Shown one piece after another: positions 1-6,035 of a stretch of DNA of 7,935 bases. How positions within the stretch are numbered: position 1 is the stretch's first letter; the number at the start of each line of letters is the position of its first letter. This DNA comes from an uncultured Acetatifactor sp. Lineage in GTDB: Bacteria; Bacillota; Clostridia; Lachnospirales; Lachnospiraceae. Below the pieces are notes generated by a model. It had not been told where the DNA came from and did not search any database. It saw nothing but the letters and a program-made list of their open reading frames with translations. The position numbers and the translations under genes are program-made. The stretch covers positions 1 to 7,935 of the forward strand of contig CAJUGT010000165.1 in the NCBI GenBank assembly GCA_910586435.1. Direction: 5' to 3'.

Positions 1-566
1 TTACATACCCCGACGGCGCCAAACGCATATTTGCCGTCAGCAGCGGCATAGGTTTCGACGCCGCAGTCTGTGAAGAAGCATTGCGTTCTCCTATGAAAAA
101 GACGATGAACAAGCTAGGACTTGGCAAACTGACTTACCTGGGCATCGCTTTAAAACAACTCTTTGCTTCAAAAGCAGTATCCGGCAGGCTTATCATGGAT
201 GACAATAAGTCTGTCAATATCGGCAATATCCTTTTTATCGCCTGTATGCTTCATCGCTTTGAAGGCGGCGGCTTTCAGTTCGCTCCCGACGCAGTGGATA
301 ACGACGGAATTCTGAACCTGTGCGTGGTCGGTGATCTCTCAAAACTCTTTGTACTATTTGCGCTGCCCACCGCATTCAAAGGAAGTCATTACAGATTTCA
401 GGGTATCACCGCCTATAAGACAAGCAATTTGACAATTGAAACCAGCACCCCCCTTTGGGTACATACGGATGGCGAAGTGACACGCAAGAGCCGCCGCATC
501 TGTGTGACATGCGAAAAATCAGCAATCCAAATCATCAGTCCCCAAAAGGAACAAACATCTAATTAA
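1..566 (+). CDS. Diacylglycerol kinase-family lipid kinase (YegS/DgkB-like), C-terminal part, 5' truncated by the window
   Basis: The frame is open from the left edge (first full codon at 3) and gives 187 residues ending at TAA 564-566. The visible part starts inside the protein: SSGIGFDA (residues 13-20) matches the conserved G-x-GFDA segment between the two lobes of the family. The C-terminal beta-rich domain follows, with a GGG-x-x-x-x-PDA-x-x-x-DG pattern (about residues 88-102) and a TDGE motif (155-158) near the end, which is typical of these kinases. The N-terminal ATP-binding lobe with the GGDGT motif lies outside the window, so roughly 110-120 residues are missing compared with the usual ~300. 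Family members phosphorylate diacylglycerol or related lipids with ATP at the inner membrane face, in phospholipid or lipoteichoic-acid turnover. The exact substrate cannot be told here. The 3' end overlaps the convergent glycosyltransferase by 8 bp. Confidence 0.88.
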   Translation, partial: TYPDGAKRIFAVSSGIGFDAAVCEEALRSPMKKTMNKLGLGKLTYLGIALKQLFASKAVSGRLIMDDNKSVNIGNILFIACMLHRFEGGGFQFAPDAVDNDGILNLCVVGDLSKLFVLFALPTAFKGSHYRFQGITAYKTSNLTIETSTPLWVHTDGEVTRKSRRICVTCEKSAIQIISPQKEQTSN

Positions 567-1584
567 ATTTAAAAATTTTCTGGCAAATTTTATATCCTCC
601 CACGGAAATCCTTCGTCCCCCTCTTCCGGGAAGGTTCATGGCATTGCCCATAATCCCATGCCTCATCCAGCTAAAAAGCCTTCTGTCTCTGGATTTCAGA
701 TATTGCCACAATTCTTTCTTTTTCTCCAGGTTTTCTTCCGTGCCGGAACGAATTAATAGCACGGAAGAAACCGTTGTAATAATCTCCAGATGATTGCGCA
801 TATACTGATACAGACGTTTATTTTTCAGTATTTCCTGCTTTTTATCCACAAAATAGTCAATCATCAGTTTATTCACCTTAATCTGCTGATCTATTCTGTT
901 AATCATGATCTGCTCATTCACGGACTGATCTTCCCGGCCAATGTAATAACGGTAAAAATTTACATCCAGATAATATAGATTTCTCACATAGGGAAGGGGT
1001 TCAAACACATAAATATTATCCACATAAAAAGTATGTTCCGGCAGTCTGATTCCGCATTCCTTCAACAGTCTCGTTCGGAAGATAACCGAATGCATCAAAA
1101 TATAATGTCCTTTCAGGAAGTGATGGCAGTCTTCCCAGGTAAACATTTTCTCTTTTGGCAGAATGCGGCGATATTGCATGACCTTTTTGCGCCGCTCTCC
1201 TTCTTTCTCATACACAAAGTTGCAAATCAGCATATCCAGCGCACGATCCCCTCCGGCAAGATTCCTCAATGTGTCAAGTACCTGCAAATATGCCTCCCGT
1301 TTCACCCAGTCGTCACTGTCAACCACTTTAAAGTACAAACCACTGGCATTTCTGATTCCCGTATTCACGGCGGCGCCATGCCCTCCATTTGACTGATGTA
1401 CTGCTTTCACAACCGCAGGATACTTGCAGGCATATTCATCCGCAATTTCCGCAGTGCCGTCACTGGAGCCATCATCCACTATGATAATCTCCACATCCTC
1501 TCCGCCTTCCAGAAGAGAATCCACACATTTTCTCATATATTTTTCTGAATTATAGCATGGTATCGCTACAGATAAAAGTTTCAC
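559..1584 (-). CDS. Family 2 glycosyltransferase (GT-A fold), 341 aa
   Basis: The N-terminal ~110 residues are a clear GT2 nucleotide-sugar-binding domain: SVAIPCYNSE (5-14), IIIVDDGSSDGT (33-44), QSNGGHGAAVNTG (64-76), and the metal-binding DXD-type motif DSDD (89-92). The remaining ~230 residues form the acceptor-side and C-terminal region. No transmembrane helices are evident, so the enzyme is probably cytosolic or membrane-associated. Family members transfer sugars from UDP- or GDP-sugars onto glycans or lipids; the acceptor is unknown. The start is GTG at 1584, supported by GGAGG six bases upstream, and the protein begins directly with the first beta strand, as expected. It lies 98 bp downstream of the SfsA-MutY fusion with no clear terminator between them, so read-through transcription is possible, but the functions do not obviously match. 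The 3' end overlaps the convergent lipid kinase gene. Confidence 0.93.
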   Translation of the reverse strand: MKLLSVAIPCYNSEKYMRKCVDSLLEGGEDVEIIIVDDGSSDGTAEIADEYACKYPAVVKAVHQSNGGHGAAVNTGIRNASGLYFKVVDSDDWVKREAYLQVLDTLRNLAGGDRALDMLICNFVYEKEGERRKKVMQYRRILPKEKMFTWEDCHHFLKGHYILMHSVIFRTRLLKECGIRLPEHTFYVDNIYVFEPLPYVRNLYYLDVNFYRYYIGREDQSVNEQIMINRIDQQIKVNKLMIDYFVDKKQEILKNKRLYQYMRNHLEIITTVSSVLLIRSGTEENLEKKKELWQYLKSRDRRLFSWMRHGIMGNAMNLPGRGGRRISVGGYKICQKIFKFN

Positions 1585-1682
1585 TTTTTTCCTCCATTCC
1601 AGGACCCGCCCCCAGGCCCCACATCCACTCCCTATATTTTCATTTCACAGCACTTTTGTCATTCCCCCGGAACACTTGCCGT

Positions 1683-3440
1683 CTACCTGTTGCCAAGATA
1701 CTTCGCATAAGCCGCAAAAGCTGAAGGAATGGGATATTTTTCTTTTGTATCCGCAACCTCAATCATTTGCCAATCAGCGAATTCCCCTTGCCGGAATTGC
1801 CCCTCTGTCACTGCGTCTCCCAGATTCACTTTGACAAGATACCCCTTCATATGCCACTCCTTATGAGTAAAGACATGTTTTGCTTCCCCAAGGGACTGTA
1901 TACGCAATACAGGAACCCCCTTTTTTGCCAGGTATTCCTCCACCTCTTTTGCAGTACAAAATCCCTCCACGGAAGGAGGTTCATACATTCCGGCCAGAAG
2001 TCCTGTCTTTGGCCTTTTACGAAGTATCACCTTATCTTCATCCTTCAGAATCAATATGGTTTTTTCCTGAATTTGTCTCGGTTTTTTTCTCTGTTTTCTG
2101 GGATATTCCTGTTCTTTCCCCATGGCATGAGCCATACATTCCCCCGCCAGGGGGCACTGTACACAGAGCGGCGCCCCGTTGGGAATACAGACGCAGGCAC
2201 CGATTTCCATCATTGCCTGATTAAAATCACCAGGACGATTTTCCGGCATAATCTTCAAAAAATCCCGCCAAACCGCCTGTCTGACCTTCTCATCGGTAAT
2301 CAGCCTTCCATCCCCTCTAAGCCTTGCCGCCACCCGCAATACATTCCCATCCACCGCAGGGACCTTGCGTCCAAACGCAATGGAAGCAATTGCCCCCGCC
2401 GTATAACTTCCTATCCCAGGCAGCCCCAGAAGCACATCATAATCCTTTGGCATTTCTCCGCCAAATTTCTCCACAATGGTGACTGCCGCCTTCTGCATGT
2501 TGCGAACCCTGTTATAATATCCAAGTCCTTCCCACAATTTCAGGAGTTTTTCCTCCTCCACATCCGCCAGTGCGCCAATGTTGGGCAGCGCATTCATAAA
2601 ACGCTCGAAATACGGCTTGACAGCCTCCACCCTGGTCTGCTGAAGCATGATTTCCGATACCCACACACGGTATGGAGACGGAATATCCCTCCATGGAAGA
2701 CTGCGCTTATTACCGTCAAACCACTTTAACAGGGGGGCGGATATATTTGCCAGCCTGGGAAGAAACATTACAGGAACCGGATGATTCACCTCCAAAGTAT
2801 GGGGTGTTACCACACTATCATACGCCAATACCCTTACCCCTGCTTTCGCCGCCTCAATCAAAGCTTTGGCAAATTCAGGATGTGTATCAAAATTTGCAGT
2901 AAAGTAATCCACCCCTTCCATCTGTATTACGAACATGACAAATGCCTGGTATCCCTCTTCCTTCGCTCTGATCAGTTCTTCCACATGCTTTACCGCCCTG
3001 TCCGAAGGCGCGTCAGGAAAGCTCACAACGCCGTTATCCTCCAGAGTGACACCTTTTACTTCCATGAAAATCCTGTCTTCCCCGGTTTCAATATAAAAAT
3101 CAAATCTGGAACTGCCATATTGGGTCTCAGGACGTATTAATTTGATATTTTCAAACAAGATTCCACGCCGTAGCCATTCTAACACCACCTTATTGGGCGC
3201 CTGCGAATCTATATTCACCAGACGTTTTCCTTTTTCCACCGCAATGAGATCATATGCCGTGCTTCGCCCCATTCTCCCGCTTTTATCCAAATACACCCGG
3301 GCACCCTCGCTAAGAAGTTCTCTGCACCTGCCCGTGTTCTTTACGTGAACGGTTTCTACCTGTCCCGCTATCTCAACCTTGGCAATAAATCGGTTTGGCC
3401 GTTCCAGAAAACGCCCTTCTTCAATATTTTCGTATTCCAT
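1683..3440 (-). CDS. mutY: SfsA-MutY fusion: SfsA-type nuclease domain joined to A/G-specific adenine DNA glycosylase, 585 aa
   Basis: Two complete proteins are joined in one uninterrupted frame. Residues 1-226 are SfsA (sugar fermentation stimulation family): NTGRCRELL (35-43) and a nuclease-like D114...E127-x-K129 core (FDFYIE, then MEVKG), consistent with PD-(D/E)XK chemistry. Residues ~232-585 are MutY, which removes adenine mispaired with 8-oxoguanine. It has WVSEIMLQQT with catalytic-type Glu263, helix-hairpin-helix LPGIGSYTAGA (340-350), PAVDGNV with catalytic Asp364, a 4Fe-4S ligand set Cys418-x7-Cys426-x2-Cys429-x5-Cys435, and a C-terminal NUDIX-like 8-oxoG-recognition domain (~459-580) containing HVFTH. 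The Glu-Asp spacing of 101 equals E. coli MutY (37/138). Each half is close to its usual free-standing length (~230 and ~350). The start is ATG at 3440, with GGAGGAG 11 bases upstream. It is probably co-transcribed with the 5'-nucleotidase 51 bp upstream. The nuclease role of SfsA comes from family annotation and is not proved here. Confidence 0.93.
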   Translation of the reverse strand: MEYENIEEGRFLERPNRFIAKVEIAGQVETVHVKNTGRCRELLSEGARVYLDKSGRMGRSTAYDLIAVEKGKRLVNIDSQAPNKVVLEWLRRGILFENIKLIRPETQYGSSRFDFYIETGEDRIFMEVKGVTLEDNGVVSFPDAPSDRAVKHVEELIRAKEEGYQAFVMFVIQMEGVDYFTANFDTHPEFAKALIEAAKAGVRVLAYDSVVTPHTLEVNHPVPVMFLPRLANISAPLLKWFDGNKRSLPWRDIPSPYRVWVSEIMLQQTRVEAVKPYFERFMNALPNIGALADVEEEKLLKLWEGLGYYNRVRNMQKAAVTIVEKFGGEMPKDYDVLLGLPGIGSYTAGAIASIAFGRKVPAVDGNVLRVAARLRGDGRLITDEKVRQAVWRDFLKIMPENRPGDFNQAMMEIGACVCIPNGAPLCVQCPLAGECMAHAMGKEQEYPRKQRKKPRQIQEKTILILKDEDKVILRKRPKTGLLAGMYEPPSVEGFCTAKEVEEYLAKKGVPVLRIQSLGEAKHVFTHKEWHMKGYLVKVNLGDAVTEGQFRQGEFADWQMIEVADTKEKYPIPSAFAAYAKYLGNR

Positions 3441-3491
3441 TTAAAACCTGTCTCCTCCGCAGTCTGTTGCAGTCCCTATGCCCACACGGAA

Positions 3492-4472
3492 TCATTCTGC
3501 CTGCTTTGACCGAAACGCATACACCGGCGAACGCTCTGCCATTCTGCCGTATGGTACCCTGGCCGCAGGAACCGACTGTGCGGCACTGAAAGTATGAATT
3601 GATTGGTCATCAAAAAATATCTGAGCGCCAAATGCTTTCAGAACATCCCTTTTTTCCAGACCTCCAAGAAAAAAAGCTTCATCCACCCGAACATCCCATT
3701 CCCGCAGGGTTCGGATGACACGCTCATGGGCTGGGGCGCTCCGGGAAGTGACAAGAGCGGTACGGATAGGACATTTCTCCCCTCCCAACTTTTTTTGCAA
3801 ATCAGAGAGCTTTTTCAAGAAATTGGCAAACGGTCCCTCTCCCAAAGGTTCCCTGGCATGCAGCCTCTCATTTTCCTCAAACGCATTCAGCCCCTGTTCT
3901 CGAAAAATCATTTCCGCCTCATCTCCAAACAATACCGCATCTCCGTCAAAAGCAATCCGGATTCTGCACTCCTTCTCCTCTAAACCACATGTCAGCTCTT
4001 CAGAAAAAGGCATGGGAATTACTTCCGCTCTGTGTTCCGTACAGATTATCCCTGCGGCAATACCACTTTCAATAGCAGATTGCACATCATCCTCATATGC
4101 GGATAGAAATAAATCTGTCCGAAACGCTTCCAGATATGGCGCCAGGGCCGCTCCGCTCACCAATACTGCCCGAGTAATATTCAGCCCGTAGTGAGCAATG
4201 GCGTTAAATACCCTAAGGGAGGTATCCGGGCTGTTGCGGGACATGATAATGACCTCAACCAGATTTCCTTCCTCACTGTAATCGTTTAATTTCAGCAGCG
4301 CCTTCACCAGTTCAAACCCCGGACCGGGTTTTAGAATATCCTGTTCATGCTCCACCTGATACCCGCAATATGCCTCCAATCCCTGCCGTTCAAATATCTC
4401 ATGTTCCGTACTTAAGTCAAACAGCGCCCTTGAAGAAATACCAATCACCATCTTTCTGTCAATCACCGCCAT
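3492..4472 (-). CDS. Cytosolic 5'-nucleotidase (PF06189, cN-I-like), 326 aa
   Basis: The protein matches the bacterial relatives of cytosolic 5'-nucleotidase I, which dephosphorylate nucleoside monophosphates. Diagnostic segments, numbered from the ATG at 4472, are VIGISSRALFDL (9-20), LKPGPGFELVKALL (47-60), IIMSRNSPDTSLRVFNAI (75-92), DLFLSAYEDDV (120-130), and IAFDGDAVLFGDEAE (173-187). The DGD of the last (176-178) fits the HAD-type nucleophile and acid Asp pair. Later HAD-like elements are ALVTSR (239-244), Lys274 and FFDD (286-289). No signal peptide is seen. An in-frame GTG at 4499 would add nine residues, but the ATG at 4472 has a far better ribosome binding site (GGAGGAG, three bases before the ATG) and the protein then starts just before the first conserved strand. 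It sits 121 bp after the DUF1653 gene and 51 bp before sfsA-mutY. A role in nucleotide salvage or pool control is inferred from the family. Confidence 0.9.
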   Translation of the reverse strand: MAVIDRKMVIGISSRALFDLSTEHEIFERQGLEAYCGYQVEHEQDILKPGPGFELVKALLKLNDYSEEGNLVEVIIMSRNSPDTSLRVFNAIAHYGLNITRAVLVSGAALAPYLEAFRTDLFLSAYEDDVQSAIESGIAAGIICTEHRAEVIPMPFSEELTCGLEEKECRIRIAFDGDAVLFGDEAEMIFREQGLNAFEENERLHAREPLGEGPFANFLKKLSDLQKKLGGEKCPIRTALVTSRSAPAHERVIRTLREWDVRVDEAFFLGGLEKRDVLKAFGAQIFFDDQSIHTFSAAQSVPAARVPYGRMAERSPVYAFRSKQAE

Positions 4473-4475
4473 ATA

Positions 4476-4482
4476 CTCCTCC
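4476..4482 (-). promoter_or_regulatory. Ribosome binding site that decides the 5'-nucleotidase start
   Basis: On the minus strand GGAGGAG is followed by TAT and then ATG (4472-4470). The match to the 16S rRNA tail is nearly full, with a five-base spacer from the GGAGG core. The alternative GTG at 4499 has only a weaker AGAGG about eight bases upstream, so the ATG is preferred. Confidence 0.75.
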
Positions 4483-4535
4483 GTTTCCGCAAGCCCCACA
4501 TACAGTACCTCTACAGACAGGATTTCATCCTCACA

Positions 4536-4541
4536 ATTATA
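4536..4541 (-). promoter_or_regulatory. Possible -10 element upstream of the 5'-nucleotidase / sfsA-mutY genes
   Basis: The minus strand contains a perfect TATAAT preceded by TGCA, close to an extended -10 arrangement. No acceptable -35 hexamer lies 16-18 bp upstream, where the sequence is C-rich. The site lies in the 121-bp gap after the DUF1653 gene and could start a separate transcript for the nucleotidase and the fusion. This is a motif match only. Confidence 0.35.
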
Positions 4542-4593
4542 TGCACTGGCATTTTCTCAGGGGGTTCGCCTGCGTTAAACGGAAAACATGATG

Positions 4594-5211
4594 TTATCTC
4601 AACCGGTTACATTCATATCGTTCCAGGGTCAGAAGACATGTCTTCAACGCCTCATAACGCTCTTCAATATCACCCTCATTAATTTCTATATCACACGCCA
4701 CCGCCATGGTATTGATCATGTCATCCGTAATTCTATGATGAAGCCCCGCAAGGATATTCAGTTGTTCCCCATAGTTATCCGCATCCAGGAATTCCAAAAC
4801 CAGGGGATCAAGATTGGGCACTTCCTCCTGCTCCGTTTTCACCATTCCGAAAGCGGAATCCCCCGTATGCTTTTCCAAAAGCTCCTCGGAGCCAGTGTCT
4901 GCTGCCGGAACTTCTTCTTTTTTGACACTCATACCAGGTTGTTCCATTTCCATTGATTCTTCTATCTGTCTCCCGGCTTCCGGCCCCTGCAATTCAAACC
5001 GGAATTCCTGTGCCGCATCCGGATACTTCTCTCTGTCAATCCTGCTGACAAACATATCCAGCGGCCTGGCATATGTCCGGAAGTCACCATACAGCGCCTG
5101 ATATACTACCAGCTGCTCTCCTGTCTCAGTATGTTCCGCAATTGCCGTCACCTGATACAAGTTCCCTTTAAAATGCTTATAGATTTCATGTGGTTTCGGA
5201 ATAAATGACAT
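4594..5211 (-). CDS. DUF1653 domain protein with an extended C-terminal region, 205 aa
   Basis: Residues ~5-72 match DUF1653: KPHEIYKHFKGNLYQVTAIA, then VVYQALYGDFRTYARPLDMF and a RIDREKYP ending. This short beta-barrel-like domain has no established biochemical role. It is normally found alone at ~70-100 residues. Here it is followed by an acidic, low-complexity linker (~73-132) and a helical C-terminal segment (~133-205, including VLEFLDADNYGEQLNILAG within 138-156) that I cannot assign. No signal peptide or membrane segment is seen, so it is probably cytosolic. The start is ATG at 5211 with AAAGGAG eight bases upstream. A separate promoter lies just upstream (5245-5273), so the gene need not depend on the putative SOS promoter of the preceding gene, although no terminator separates the two. 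The function is unknown. Confidence 0.85.
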   Translation of the reverse strand: MSFIPKPHEIYKHFKGNLYQVTAIAEHTETGEQLVVYQALYGDFRTYARPLDMFVSRIDREKYPDAAQEFRFELQGPEAGRQIEESMEMEQPGMSVKKEEVPAADTGSEELLEKHTGDSAFGMVKTEQEEVPNLDPLVLEFLDADNYGEQLNILAGLHHRITDDMINTMAVACDIEINEGDIEERYEALKTCLLTLERYECNRLR

Positions 5212-5244
5212 CTCAGGGACTCCTTTCTGTTTTCTCTCAATGAA

Positions 5245-5273
5245 AGTATACCCCTATTTTTATAAAATGTCAT
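5245..5273 (-). promoter_or_regulatory. Sigma-A-like promoter for the DUF1653 gene
   Basis: Minus strand: -35 ATGACA (5273-5268, 5 of 6 to TTGACA), exactly 17 bp, then -10 TATACT (5250-5245, 5 of 6 to TATAAT). The predicted start is near 5238, leaving a leader of about 27 bases that contains the AAAGGAG ribosome binding site. It lies in the 72-bp gap after the small membrane protein gene. Confidence 0.65.
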
Positions 5274-5283
5274 GTAATTCCTT

Positions 5284-5667
5284 CTAATGATTTTCAAAAA
5301 ATTTATGAAAGAAAATACAATTTTCGTCTTCAAAAGCAATCTGTTCCAATTCTTCCATTAACAGCTGCCTGTCTTCTTCACACATTCTGCTGATTCTTCC
5401 ATGATGCACCGTAAGCGTATATTGTCTGCTTCCGTCCTGATCAATCACTCTGGTCAGCATCACACCACTATTCACAAATCCCCTTTCGCTCAAGAGCATC
5501 CTTGCGTCCTCTACCATTTCCCGCTCCATCTCCTGATAATATACTTCAAGTTCCTGGGCATTCACCCGCATCCTGCTCATTGCCACGCCTGTCCAGCAAA
5601 ATACCATCACCGTCACCAATGCCAAAACCGTCATTACAAACCCAATATTTTTCGTCCCTCTCCTCAT
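5284..5667 (-). CDS. Putative LexA-controlled small membrane-anchored protein, 127 aa, unknown family
   Basis: I do not recognise a named family. The N-terminus is basic (MRRGTK), followed by one hydrophobic helix at about residues 9-29 (IGFVMTVLALVTVMVFCWTG). Under the positive-inside rule this puts ~95 C-terminal residues outside the cytoplasm. That part is charged and helical at first (QELEVYYQEMEREMVEDAR), then has a beta-like stretch (SGVMLTRVIDQDGSRQYTLT) and a Glu-rich helix. There is no LysM motif (unlike YneA) and no visible catalytic motif. The start is ATG at 5667, with an AAGGAGGAG ribosome binding site six bases upstream. The promoter carries two GAACRNRYGTTY boxes, so the gene is very probably repressed by LexA and induced by DNA damage. 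SOS cell-division inhibitors are often small single-span membrane proteins (YneA, DivS, SidA). A similar role here is inference from regulation, size and topology, not from sequence similarity. Confidence 0.85.
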   Translation of the reverse strand: MRRGTKNIGFVMTVLALVTVMVFCWTGVAMSRMRVNAQELEVYYQEMEREMVEDARMLLSERGFVNSGVMLTRVIDQDGSRQYTLTVHHGRISRMCEEDRQLLMEELEQIAFEDENCIFFHKFFENH

Positions 5668-5687
5668 AACAATCTCCTCCTTGACTT

Positions 5688-5699
5688 GAACGTGCGTTC
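5688..5699 (-). promoter_or_regulatory. LexA (SOS) box 1, start-proximal operator
   Basis: The minus-strand sequence GAACGCACGTTC matches the Gram-positive LexA consensus GAACRNRYGTTY at every position and has perfect GAAC/GTTC half-sites. It lies about 5-17 bases after the predicted transcription start and upstream of the ribosome binding site, where bound repressor would block early transcription. Confidence 0.8.
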
Positions 5700-5710
5700 T
5701 GATTTCTTAT

Positions 5711-5739
5711 AGAATAAAACATTTGTTCTGATTTGTCAA
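5711..5739 (-). promoter_or_regulatory. Sigma-A-like promoter of the small membrane protein gene
   Basis: Minus strand: a perfect -35 TTGACA (5739-5734), exactly 17 bp, then -10 TATTCT (5716-5711, 4 of 6 to TATAAT). The predicted start is near 5704, giving a leader of about 37 bases to the ATG at 5667. The whole spacer region overlaps LexA box 2, so polymerase and repressor would compete directly. Confidence 0.75.
5717..5728 (-). promoter_or_regulatory. LexA (SOS) box 2, located in the promoter spacer
   Basis: The minus-strand sequence GAACAAATGTTT matches GAACRNRYGTTY at every position, and one half-site is GTTT instead of GTTC. It begins immediately after the -10 hexamer and lies entirely in the 17-bp spacer, a classic position for steric repression. 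Its centre is 29 bp from that of box 1, and both boxes follow the same AAATCA sequence. Confidence 0.75.
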
Positions 5740-5836
5740 TGTTTTAAACAAGAAAATCATACAAAATTATAAGTCCCATAAAACTCTCTCAAATCGCAGA
5801 ATCTCCGAATGCCCAAGTAATGGAACTCCATTCTCC

Positions 5837-5870
5837 TATTCCAGTCCTGTCTTTTATTCCAGTCCTGTCT
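5837..5870. repeat. 16-bp direct repeat, two copies, 18-bp period
   Basis: TATTCCAGTCCTGTCT occurs at 5837-5852 and again at 5855-5870, separated by TT. The last four bases of the second copy (GTCT) are also the outer end of the long hairpin's left arm, so the repeat abuts and overlaps the palindrome. Confidence 0.9.
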
Positions 5871-5954
5871 CTATATTTCAGTGCCATGAAGGGTTATTCA
5901 GCCGCTGATGCGTCTGAAAACCCTTCATGGCACTGAAATATAGAGACTGTTTTT
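5867..5954 (+). terminator. Very long hairpin followed by a T-run; terminator-like or structured element
   Basis: The arms at 5867-5895 and 5919-5947 are perfect 29-base inverted repeats (outer end GTCTCTATATTTCAG, inner end GAAGGGTT). After one unpaired A at 5896, five more pairs form (TTCAG 5897-5901 with CTGAA 5914-5918), giving a 34-bp stem with a 12-base loop. TG and then five Ts follow on the + strand, as in an intrinsic terminator, but the stem is far longer than usual and no + strand gene precedes it. No flanking target-site duplication is visible. It could be a terminator of an unseen small RNA, a structured RNA, or the remnant of a palindromic mobile element. Confidence 0.6.
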
Positions 5955-6035
5955 AACTTCAATTAGTCTTTTGCATGAAATTGCATAAATTCATCAGAAG
6001 CAGACCGTCATAATGCAGGCTATTTAGGATAAAAT

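Noticed and set aside
1600..1682. Promoter for the glycosyltransferase
   Set aside because: An ATGACA -35-like sequence exists, but at the right spacing only AAATAT is found. This is too weak to report.
1767..2729. Long open frame (320 codons) on the + strand, opposite the MutY half
   Set aside because: It is antisense to a gene with clear catalytic and cluster motifs. Its translation is rich in His, Pro, Cys and Phe with no domain pattern, and it has no good ribosome binding site. It is a shadow of the real gene.
3715..4191. Open frame of 158 codons on the + strand, opposite the 5'-nucleotidase
   Set aside because: It is Ser/Pro-rich translation with no motif, opposite a well-supported family protein.
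4473..4499. GTG at 4499 as start of the 5'-nucleotidase
   Set aside because: The downstream ATG at 4472 has a much stronger, well-spaced GGAGGAG site and gives the expected N-terminus for the family.
5148..5339. Possible 63-codon minus-strand gene between the DUF1653 and small membrane protein genes
   Set aside because: It overlaps the ends of both genes in another frame and spans the DUF1653 promoter, and its translation is not protein-like.
5837..5870. CRISPR-like repeat
   Set aside because: There are only two copies with a 2-bp gap, no spacers of 30-40 bp and no cas genes.
5867..5947. Insertion-sequence ends or MITE with 29-bp terminal inverted repeats
   Set aside because: The interior is only 23 bases, there is no target-site duplication and no transposase. 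It remains possible only as a remnant, so it is listed as a hairpin.
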